Shown here: piece by piece, positions 1 through 5,121 of the stretch
Layout of the letters: each line of letters opens with the position of its first letter
Position numbering within the stretch: position 1 is the stretch's first letter
Assembly (NCBI GenBank): GCA_002420105.1
Contig: DIHJ01000106.1
Coordinates: 1,184 to 6,735, forward strand
DNA: 5,552 bases
Direction: 5' to 3'
From: Nitrospira sp. UBA5699
GTDB lineage: Bacteria > Nitrospirota > Nitrospiria > Nitrospirales > Nitrospiraceae
The notes under the pieces: generated by a model
Seen by the model: the letters and a program-made list of their open reading frames with translations, nothing else
What the model was told of the DNA's origin: nothing
Databases searched by the model: none
Translations under genes and position numbers: made by a program

Positions 1-676
1 AATCATGAAAGGTATATAGTCCCCAGCCTTGTGAGACATCGAATATGTTGTGGTCAAGAACGCCAACCACATTACCCCACATCATCATGCCAGAAGTTCT
101 TGTGGGGATGACTTTATTGTGATCAAAGCGAAAGAGCTGCGATTTGCCTCTGATGTAGACCATGCCTTGATTATAGGAGTCTACGCTGGTTCCCCCCTGA
201 AAAGTGAATCCAGTTATTCTTGTGAGGCCTCCGCTAACGGTTGTCCATCGGATTAAGTGTGCGATATTGGGATACGGAGCTTTTGAAACACCATCAATAA
301 TAATAGTTTGGTCTATCCCTGCACCCTGAAGTGTAAGGTACTTGTTTGTGCCATTTGCGATGGCGAGGTCGAAATCCATGCTGCTTGTCCAGGTGCAAGT
401 CCCTGGCGGCACCAATACCGTGTCCCCGTTCGACGCCCGATCCAAAGCCGACTTGACGTCTGCGAACGAGCAACTGGTTGCTGTGACAGTCGCCGCGGGC
501 GAAGTTCCCGGGCTGCACGTCAGCAGAAGGGCCAGCGCTCCCAGCAGGGAGCCTGCCACTTGTCTGCCGAACCGGTACCGGCTGGTCTGAATGACCCGCT
601 CACCGGTGGCTTGGCCCCCGGAACAGTTCCGACGCCTCTTCAGGAAGGTGGATAAGCCGTGAATCGATGTTGCCAT
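1..676 (-). CDS. Exported right-handed beta-helix (pectate-lyase-like) protein, N-terminal part
   Basis: This reading frame is open from an ATG at 676 to the left edge, giving 225 residues with no stop; the C-terminus lies outside the window. The start is supported by AAGGAGA eight bases upstream. Residues 1-40 are basic (RRR at 14-16). A hydrophobic stretch follows at about 40-54 (SLLGALALLL), then SPAA at 59-62, which fits a Sec signal peptide cleaved near residue 61. The LLTC at 51-54 resembles a lipobox, but Thr at -1 makes a lipoprotein unlikely. The mature start has the pattern ADVKSALDRASNGDTVLVPPGT (split here: ADVKSALDRA, then SNGDTVLVPPGTCTW), followed by LTLQGAGIDQTIIIDG. These are typical of the first turns of secreted parallel beta-helix proteins. 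Later residues include repeated short beta-strand and Asn/His turns (FDHNKV, LDHNIFDV) like PbH1 repeats. Such proteins bind or cleave polysaccharides; no catalytic residues can be assigned from this part. It is transcribed away from the other genes. Confidence 0.85.
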   Translation of the reverse strand, partial: MATSIHGLSTFLKRRRNCSGGQATGERVIQTSRYRFGRQVAGSLLGALALLLTCSPGTSPAATVTATSCSFADVKSALDRASNGDTVLVPPGTCTWTSSMDFDLAIANGTNKYLTLQGAGIDQTIIIDGVSKAPYPNIAHLIRWTTVSGGLTRITGFTFQGGTSVDSYNQGMVYIRGKSQLFRFDHNKVIPTRTSGMMMWGNVVGVLDHNIFDVSQGWGLYTFHD

Positions 677-683
677 GGTTACA

Positions 684-690
684 TCTCCTT
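684..690 (-). promoter_or_regulatory. Strong ribosome binding site for the beta-helix gene
   Basis: Read on the minus strand, AAGGAGA lies with its AAGGAG core eight bases before the ATG at 676. It is the best Shine-Dalgarno match in the window and fixes the start of the beta-helix protein, including its unusually long basic leader before the signal-peptide hydrophobic core. Confidence 0.85.
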
Positions 691-765
691 AAAAATTACC
701 GGATTCCTGGTTCCGCTGTCCTGTGAAATCCTTGATAAGTCGTGACATTGTCGTACCCTGATGAA

Positions 766-781
766 AGCAAGAGAGGTGCCA
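766..781 (-). promoter_or_regulatory. Sigma-54 (RpoN) promoter for the beta-helix gene
   Basis: On the minus strand the sequence is TGGCACCTCTCTTGCT. The sigma-54 consensus is TGGCAC(R)N4TTGCW, and this matches at every fixed position except the purine after TGGCAC. The GG and GC elements are exactly ten bases apart. The implied transcription start is near 755, leaving an untranslated leader of about 80 bases before the ATG at 676. Sigma-54 promoters need an enhancer-binding activator, so expression of this gene should be switched by a dedicated regulator. In PEP-CTERM/exosortase bacteria, RpoN with the PrsK/PrsR pair controls exported surface proteins; whether that applies here is inference. 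Confidence 0.8.
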
Positions 782-837
782 CATTAACTGCTTGAAGAGG
801 GAAAATGGCAAATGCGTGCAATAATGACATGTTATAC

Positions 838-852
838 GATTCTGCTAGAATC
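838..852. promoter_or_regulatory. Dyad GATTCT-N3-AGAATC, candidate enhancer (UAS) site
   Basis: A perfect inverted repeat of six bases with a three-base spacer (GATTCTGCTAGAATC on the + strand). Its centre is about 90 bases upstream of the transcription start implied by the sigma-54 promoter at 766-781, which is where activator sites for sigma-54 promoters usually lie. GATTC/GAATC half-sites also occur at 702-706, 922-926 and 978-982. The regulator is unknown; the role is inferred from symmetry and position only. Confidence 0.5.
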
Positions 853-860
853 CGATTGCC

Positions 861-888
861 GTGGCTCCCCATAGGCGGGTGCAGCCAC
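861..888. repeat. Inverted repeat GTGGCT...AGCCAC, possible hairpin or operator
   Basis: GTGGCT at 861-866 is complementary to AGCCAC at 883-888, and the intervening bases allow a further CCC/GGG pairing (868-870 with 877-879). It could form a hairpin in a transcript from either strand or be a protein site. No run of T follows, so it is not a convincing rho-independent terminator. A poor sigma-54-like GG-N10-GC pattern overlaps it at 862-877 on the + strand. Confidence 0.3.
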
Positions 889-935
889 TTGTGGACACCT
901 TGAACAGGGCTAAACCGCCAGGATTCAAGATATAG

Positions 936-965
936 TTTCGCCGGACGATTTGGCCATCATATAAT
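936..965 (+). promoter_or_regulatory. Possible sigma-70-type promoter for the deacetylase gene
   Basis: A perfect TATAAT at 960-965 lies 18 bases after TTTCGC (936-941), a poor -35 match. The implied start is near 972, about 120 bases before the ATG at 1092. The region is AT-rich, so the -10 could be a chance match. It is the best rightward candidate seen. Confidence 0.3.
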
Positions 966-974
966 CTCAAAATA

Positions 975-1007
975 TTCGAATCCAGCGGCGGTCCACTGAC
1001 GTTCGAA
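975..1007. repeat. Two copies of the palindrome TTCGAA
   Basis: TTCGAA occurs at 975-980 (within the longer palindrome ATTCGAAT at 974-981) and again at 1002-1007, 27 bases apart. They sit just downstream of the possible rightward -10 element, so they could be operator sites. This is pattern only; six-base palindromes recur by chance. Confidence 0.2.
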
Positions 1008-1091
1008 AAATGTATGAGATTGAGGACACAGCGACAGGGATAGGCGAAGATACATTCTTAACAGGTTCGTTACCACGGGACTGATCGTAAC

Positions 1092-2009
1092 ATGAAAAGT
1101 ATTTATTACTTATTGAAGCCGGCTATTCCATGGGACGTTCGCATGGCCGTACGGCGGATCCTGGCCAACCGGCAGAGAAGGAGAAGTCGGGGTTCCTGGC
1201 CTATTCAAGAGTCGGCCGCGAGGAGACCGGAAGGATGGCCCGGATGGCCGGACGGAAAGAAGTTTGCGTTCGTGCTGACGCACGACGTCGAGGGCGTCAG
1301 AGGCCTCGACCGGTGCCGCAAGCTGGCTGAAATGGATAAGGCGCTGGGATTCCGTTCCTGTTTCAACTTCGTGCCGGAAGGGGAATATCGTCTGCCCGAC
1401 ACGCTTCATACGTATCTCCAGCAGGAAGGGTTCGAAGTCGGCGTCCACGATCTGCATCACGACGGGTCGTTATACCGGTCCTTCAGATCGTTCAAGGAAC
1501 AGGCTCCGAAGATCAATCAGCACCTGCAGTCCTGGGGAGCCGTGGGATTCCGGGCCGGGTTCATGTTTCACAACCTGGAATGGATCAAGAATCTGAACAT
1601 TCTCTACGACGCCTCCACCTTCGACACCGATCCGTTCGAGCCCCAACCGGACGGCGTTGAAACCATTTTCCCCTTTTGGGTTCAAGGGAACGGGTCCAAG
1701 GGATATGTCGAATTGCCCTATACGCTACCGCAGGATTCCACGCTCTTCCTTGTATTCAAGGAGCGAACGATCGACGTGTGGACGAAAAAGCTCGACTGGG
1801 TGGCGGCGCACGGCGGAATGGCCCTGGTGAACGTGCATCCCGACTACATTAACTTCGGGGGGAAAGGGGCTTCTTCGGAGTTTTCCGCCGAACTCTACGA
1901 GAGTTTTCTCAAGCATGTGTCCAGCCGCTATCGTGATGTCTGCTGGTTTGCCCTGCCTCGGGAGGTTGCCCAATACACCGCTCAGATCAAGCCCGTCCTT
2001 CGTCCATGA
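1092..2009 (+). CDS. Polysaccharide deacetylase family protein (divergent NodB/CE4-like)
   Basis: A 305-residue protein, likely cytoplasmic because no signal peptide or membrane segment is visible. It probably removes N-acetyl or O-acetyl groups from a sugar or lipid-linked glycan during polysaccharide assembly. Motifs in order: THDVE at 63-67 in place of the usual TFDDG; HDLHH at 119-123, giving the metal-binding HxxxH pair; FRAG at 153-156 as the conserved Arg motif; DASTFDTDPFEPQPDG at 173-188; ELPYTLPQD at 207-215; and VNVHPDY at 246-252 carrying the last conserved His. The second Asp of TFDDG is Val66, with Glu67 next to it, so metal ligation may differ from classical CE4 enzymes. Residues 1-57 form a basic N-terminal extension (SIYYLLKPAIP, then RQRRRSR). 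The ribosome site is weak (GGGA near 1077-1080), but the N-terminus looks natural for this subfamily. The gene heads a probable set of glycan-modification genes. Confidence 0.85.
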   Translation: MKSIYYLLKPAIPWDVRMAVRRILANRQRRRSRGSWPIQESAARRPEGWPGWPDGKKFAFVLTHDVEGVRGLDRCRKLAEMDKALGFRSCFNFVPEGEYRLPDTLHTYLQQEGFEVGVHDLHHDGSLYRSFRSFKEQAPKINQHLQSWGAVGFRAGFMFHNLEWIKNLNILYDASTFDTDPFEPQPDGVETIFPFWVQGNGSKGYVELPYTLPQDSTLFLVFKERTIDVWTKKLDWVAAHGGMALVNVHPDYINFGGKGASSEFSAELYESFLKHVSSRYRDVCWFALPREVAQYTAQIKPVLRP

Positions 2010-2051
2010 ACCGCGTCCCGTAGTGAGAAGCGCATCCGCTTTCCTCTGTCC

Positions 2052-2113
2052 GGCCGGTTGCGCGGCGCCGCGTTTCTGAATCCCTCGGGACGTCGGAGAC
2101 CGTACGACCGGCC
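2052..2113. repeat. Nested inverted repeats in the 151-bp gap after the deacetylase gene
   Basis: The gap 2010-2160 has no gene. GGCCGGTTG (2052-2060) can pair with CGACCGGCC (2105-2113) over nine positions including one G-U pair. The enclosed loop starts with the perfect palindrome CGCGGCGCCGCG (2061-2072) and contains TCCCTCGGGA (2081-2090). A smaller hairpin, AAGCG-CATC-CGCTT, lies at 2028-2041. The palindrome is followed only by TTT, so an intrinsic terminator is doubtful. It may attenuate transcription, mark an mRNA processing site or simply reflect high G+C. Confidence 0.4.
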
Positions 2114-2160
2114 TCGCCGCCCCGTTTTCTGTGGAGAGTCACGCGAGGGTATGAGACGCT

Positions 2161-3006
2161 ATGCCGGAGCGCGGATCGTCAATTCCCGGGACCTCTAATA
2201 TGCGATTTCGATCGATGAATACGGCGGTCTCCAAACGGGACCGGAGAAGCCCGCAACGGAAGGCTCTGCCGCAATGGCCGGGTCTGCACATGATCCTGCA
2301 AGCCTGCGATGAGTTCATGGAACTGCGCCGGGAAAGAGGATCCTCCGGCACGCACCGTCTCGTCGCCGGATGTGCGACAATCGGAGGGCACCGGATTCTT
2401 GTGTTGATTCATTGTCAGAGCGCGGGTGGAGAAAAACTCCGTACGGTCAAGTCGGCTCAACGGAGGGCGAGCGAATTCCGCAAGTGCCGGCATGTGATCG
2501 ATCTGGCCAGAAAATTCAAGCAGCCGCTCCTCGTGTGCATCGTCGATCCGCCGGCGCCTTCCGGCCGGGCCGCCGCAGGCTGGCACGATGTACTCGAGTT
2601 GCCCGAACATCTGCTCTCGCAATGGTTGCTCGACGTGCCGATCGTCCTGGCGGTCCTGACGAAAAGGAGTTCCTGCAATCTTTTCGGATCCTGGCTCGCC
2701 GATCAGAGCCTGGCGCTGGAGGGTTCGCAGTTTGTCTTCCTCGCGAGGAATCGGGAGAGCAATCATCGGTATCGACTCGATGCGGAGCGGTTGGTCCGCG
2801 ACAGGATCATCGACAAGACCGTTCCCGGGCGCTTGAATCCTGCCAGTCCGGTCGGGACGGCGATGTCGCACCGGTTGAAGCGTATGCTGGGGCAGATACT
2901 GGGCGAGGTCCAACGGATTGCTCCGGACGAACTGAGAGTCCGCCGGGAGCAGAAACTGGCCCGGATCGAAGCCATGGTCGCATCCATGTGCGGGGCAGAG
3001 AACTAG
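2161..3006 (+). CDS. Diverged AccA-like carboxyltransferase (acetyl-CoA carboxylase alpha homologue), probable pseudoenzyme
   Basis: A 281-residue protein that follows AccA collinearly from about residue 38. CDEFMEL (49-55) aligns with FDEFDEL of E. coli AccA, LVAGCATIGGHRILVLIH (67-84) with IVGGIARLDGRPVMIIGH, and FRKCRHVIDLARKFKQPLL (106-124) with the YRKALRLMQMAERFKMPII region. VPIVLAVL (159-166) matches VPVVCTVI, RLVRDRIIDKTVP (210-222) matches RLKELKLIDSIIP, and DELRVRREQKL matches EDLKNRRYQRL. In AccA the alignment also covers the active site, but here the DTPGAYPG loop reads DPPAPSG (129-135) and the GEGGSGGA oxyanion loop reads TKRSSCNLFG (167-176). About 15 residues of the SPEGCASILWKS region are missing. 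Carboxyl transfer is therefore unlikely. The ATG at 2161 follows an in-frame stop at 2152 and has GAGGG 11 bases upstream; ATGs at 2200 and 2215 are alternatives. Malonate decarboxylase gamma is a less likely relative. The homology was judged by eye. Confidence 0.7.
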   Translation: MPERGSSIPGTSNMRFRSMNTAVSKRDRRSPQRKALPQWPGLHMILQACDEFMELRRERGSSGTHRLVAGCATIGGHRILVLIHCQSAGGEKLRTVKSAQRRASEFRKCRHVIDLARKFKQPLLVCIVDPPAPSGRAAAGWHDVLELPEHLLSQWLLDVPIVLAVLTKRSSCNLFGSWLADQSLALEGSQFVFLARNRESNHRYRLDAERLVRDRIIDKTVPGRLNPASPVGTAMSHRLKRMLGQILGEVQRIAPDELRVRREQKLARIEAMVASMCGAEN

Positions 3007-3035
3007 GGCCCACTTTCCCTTCGCGGTTTCAAGTC

Positions 3036-3041
3036 GGGGGA
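3036..3041 (+). promoter_or_regulatory. Ribosome binding site setting the acyltransferase start
   Basis: GGGGGA lies three to four bases before the ATG at 3045. The reading frame stays open upstream to 2370, but that part overlaps the AccA-like gene in another frame and has no family-like sequence. The acyltransferase homology starts directly after this ATG, so the site decides the start. The spacing is slightly short. Confidence 0.55.
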
Positions 3042-3044
3042 GTC

Positions 3045-4142
3045 ATGCGGAAGGCAGAATTGCCTGGGCTCACCGGTGTCCGGTTTTATGCGGCGCTCCC
3101 GGTCTACGTGTCGCACGTCGTCGGGACCATTCCGGGAATGCAGGCGCTGGGCGGGTCGCTCCTTGTGTTTAACGCGGGCGAATTGTCCGTCGCGTTCTTC
3201 TTCGTGTTGAGCGGATTCGTGCTGGCCTACAATTACCTGGACCGGTTCCAGGACGGCCTGTCGCTCTCATCATACAAGCTGTTTCTCTGGAATCGACTCG
3301 CCAGAGTCTACCCGGTTCACCTGCTCGCGACACTCATGGTGTTGCCTGTCTCGATCATGAGTCCGAACCTGCCCCTCGACTGGCGGGCGGTTCCGGTGCA
3401 TCTGCTGCTCCTGCAAAACTGGTGGCCGGCTGTGTCCCCGGCGTTCTTGACGTATTTGAACGTGCCCTCGTGGAGTCTGAGCTGCGAGTGGTTTTTTTAT
3501 GTCATCGCCCCCCTGGCCATACTGTATTCATCCGAAAACCGCCGCCTGTTGGTAACCGCCGGAATCGCCCTCTGTTATGCAGGGGTACTCGGATGGGTGC
3601 TGACACATTATGGTTCGGCTTATGCCAGACATTATTTCGTGGCCTGGTTTGCCCCGTCACGATGCATTGAGTTTCTCGCGGGCGTTCTTCTGGCGAGGGT
3701 CTATCTCGGTACGATGAACCGGCGGATCGTGGAGTGGTCCGTTGCGGCGCAGGCGGCTGGTGTCGGGCTCATCATTATCGGAGCCATTCTCTGGCAGTCG
3801 GCGCCCTGGCCATTGTCGGGCGGGCTGCTCACTCTCCCCGGGTCGGCCTTGCTCATCTGGGGGCTGGCAACCGGCCGTGGGCACTTCGTGGCTCACCTCA
3901 GCCATCGCTGGCTGAATCGGCTGGGAGTCGCAAGTTTTTCTTTCTATATGATCCATGCCCCGCTTCTCCGCGCGATGAAAGGGGCCTGGCTTTACCTGGG
4001 TTGGGAGGTGCATTCCTGGCCCCTCTTTTGGGGGGTAACCGCCACCCTATTTGTCCTTATCCAGGTGGCGGCGTTGGGAGTATGCTACTTTTATGAACTT
4101 CCTTTGCAACATCGGTTGAGGACATTCTATCGAGGAGCATGA
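3045..4142 (+). CDS. Membrane acyltransferase, acyltransferase-3 family (OafA/NodX type)
   Basis: A 365-residue polytopic inner-membrane protein with about ten hydrophobic segments, the usual size for a stand-alone acyltransferase-3 domain. These proteins move acetyl or other acyl groups from a cytoplasmic CoA donor onto sugars of surface polysaccharides. Family signatures in order: LTGVRFYAALPVYVSH at 9-24, with the conserved Arg13 and His24 of the first segment; FFFVLSGFVLAYNY at 51-64; the basic loop RLARVYPVH at 84-92; NVPSWSLSCEWFFY at 139-152 with its conserved Trp and Glu; FSFYMIHAPLL at 298-308; and a C-terminal YFYELPLQ at 348-355. The start at 3045 is set by the ribosome site and by the family N-terminus. 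It lies 38 bp after the AccA-like gene and 7 bp before the next gene, which suggests co-transcription. The acyl group and target sugar cannot be read from the sequence. Confidence 0.92.
   Translation: MRKAELPGLTGVRFYAALPVYVSHVVGTIPGMQALGGSLLVFNAGELSVAFFFVLSGFVLAYNYLDRFQDGLSLSSYKLFLWNRLARVYPVHLLATLMVLPVSIMSPNLPLDWRAVPVHLLLLQNWWPAVSPAFLTYLNVPSWSLSCEWFFYVIAPLAILYSSENRRLLVTAGIALCYAGVLGWVLTHYGSAYARHYFVAWFAPSRCIEFLAGVLLARVYLGTMNRRIVEWSVAAQAAGVGLIIIGAILWQSAPWPLSGGLLTLPGSALLIWGLATGRGHFVAHLSHRWLNRLGVASFSFYMIHAPLLRAMKGAWLYLGWEVHSWPLFWGVTATLFVLIQVAALGVCYFYELPLQHRLRTFYRGA
4132..4137 (+). promoter_or_regulatory. Ribosome binding site inside the acyltransferase 3' end
   Basis: GAGGAG lies within the last codons of the acyltransferase gene, 12 bases before the ATG at 4150. 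The spacing is rather long. The site is only one base from an ATG at 4139 that overlaps the acyltransferase stop (ATGA). This layout suggests translational coupling between the two genes. Confidence 0.55.
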
Positions 4143-4149
4143 ACATCGT

Positions 4150-5097
4150 ATGAATCAGTCCGAGATGAAGTTGAAAGCGGGCGACTGGGTCGCAGTGAAG
4201 AGCAGGGAGGAAATCGCAAAATCCCTGGATGTCGATGGGGCGGTCGACGGGCTTCCTTTTATGCCGGAAATGCTGGCGTTTTGCGGTAAGCGTTTCCAGG
4301 TGCTACGGCGAGCCGAAAAGACCTGCTTCGAATTCGCTCCGAATCGCTACGCCGTCCAGGAGTTCCGCAACAACGATGTGGTGGTGCTGGACAGCCTCCG
4401 CTGCTCGGGGGTCGATCACGATGGCTGCGCGCGCGCCTGTCTGCTGTTCTGGAAACATGCGTGGCTCAAGAAGGTCGAGCCGGCACAGCCTGAAGCCTCC
4501 GTTGATGCGAATCCCAACCGAAATCAGGTGGCGCTGGATTTGAAGACGATGAGCGAGCCGGGCCGCTATCGCTGCCAGGCCACGGAGCTGATCAGGGCCA
4601 CGCAACCGATCCCGCGGACGCGGAAGCTCACGAAGTGCGTGGCCGATGTTCTGTCCGGCAGCCGCGGCCTGTTCGAAATGGCCTGGCTGATCCTGTGGCC
4701 GTTGTGGAGAAAGGCGACGGCCTGGTTTCCCCGCCGCACCCTGATCGGACATTTGAAGAAGACTCCCGTGGGGGATCTGAAACTCCAGCCGGGTGAACTG
4801 GTCGTCATCAAATCCGCGGCCGAGATCGAGGATACGCTCGACGGGAAGGGCCGCAACCGCGGGATGATCTGCGATTTCGGCATGTGCCGCTACAGCGGGG
4901 GGACATACAAGGTGCGAAGCCGGTTGGAGCGGATGATTTCCGAGCCGACGGGCGAGATGCGCCGGGTGGAGAGTACCGTCATCCTCGATGGGCTGTATTG
5001 CCTGTGCTGGAATACGCTCGGGGGATGTCCCAGACAGGACTTTCTGTATTGGCGGGAAGTGTGGCTTGACCGCGTCGGGGGCGGGGGGCCGCGCTGA
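4150..5097 (+). CDS. Unrecognised protein with two diverged copies of a Cys/Trp-containing domain
   Basis: A 315-residue protein without a signal peptide. I do not recognise a named family with known function, though similar proteins seem to occur beside polysaccharide-modification genes. It is an internal duplication. Repeat 1 covers about 8-109 and repeat 2 about 212-309, joined by a linker with a Trp-rich hydrophobic patch (FEMAWLILWPLW, 175-186). Aligned pairs include GDWVAVKSREEI (11-22) with GELVVIKSAAEI (215-226), KRFQV (47-51) with GTYKV (251-255), and VVVLDSLRC (77-85) with TVILDGLYC (276-284). The ends match as well: GC then FWKHAWLKKV (92-109) with GC then YWREVWLDRV (292-309). Both copies keep a Cys pair (85/93 and 284/293), Gly before the second Cys, and two Trp (101/105 and 301/305). 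Extra Cys (45, 59, 97; 241, 246, 286) are copy-specific. The Cys pattern suggests metal or disulfide binding, but the role is unknown. It is probably coupled to the acyltransferase upstream. Confidence 0.8.
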   Translation: MNQSEMKLKAGDWVAVKSREEIAKSLDVDGAVDGLPFMPEMLAFCGKRFQVLRRAEKTCFEFAPNRYAVQEFRNNDVVVLDSLRCSGVDHDGCARACLLFWKHAWLKKVEPAQPEASVDANPNRNQVALDLKTMSEPGRYRCQATELIRATQPIPRTRKLTKCVADVLSGSRGLFEMAWLILWPLWRKATAWFPRRTLIGHLKKTPVGDLKLQPGELVVIKSAAEIEDTLDGKGRNRGMICDFGMCRYSGGTYKVRSRLERMISEPTGEMRRVESTVILDGLYCLCWNTLGGCPRQDFLYWREVWLDRVGGGGPR

Positions 5098-5121
5098 CCG
5101 CCTTCGACAGGCGCGAGCGCG

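Larger units (their letters stand above)
677..1091. other. Divergent intergenic control region, no coding sequence seen
   Basis: These 415 bases separate the leftward beta-helix gene from the rightward deacetylase gene. No convincing ORF or RNA gene is visible on either strand. The stretch is AT-rich compared with the rightward genes and contains a leftward sigma-54 promoter, several inverted repeats and a possible rightward promoter, each listed separately. A comparison with cyclic-di-GMP and other common riboswitch cores by eye found no match. Confidence 0.7.

Noticed and set aside
308..655. Small + strand open frames opposite the beta-helix gene (also 50-256 and 342-590)
   Set aside because: No family resemblance or good ribosome sites; the minus-strand frame has a signal peptide, beta-helix pattern, strong ribosome site and promoter.
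861..888. Rho-independent terminator
   Set aside because: The hairpin has a long loop and no T-run on either side.
895..960. Possible cyclic-di-GMP or other riboswitch suggested by CAGGGCTAAACC near 905
   Set aside because: The rest of the conserved core, including the second conserved loop, is absent, so the resemblance is limited to a short stretch.
2151..2195. A 14-codon ORF overlapping the start of the AccA-like gene
   Set aside because: The nearest Shine-Dalgarno-like sequence is either too close or too far, and the peptide has no leader-peptide features.
2179..2913. A 244-codon minus-strand open frame opposite the AccA-like gene
   Set aside because: It is mirrored by a + strand frame with clear AccA-like collinearity, has no recognisable motifs and is rich in Arg/Pro, as expected for an antisense shadow in GC-rich DNA.
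2370..3044. An N-terminal extension of the acyltransferase of 225 codons
   Set aside because: It overlaps the AccA-like gene in another frame and reads as Arg/Gly/Ser-rich nonsense. Family homology begins at the ATG at 3045, which has its own ribosome site.
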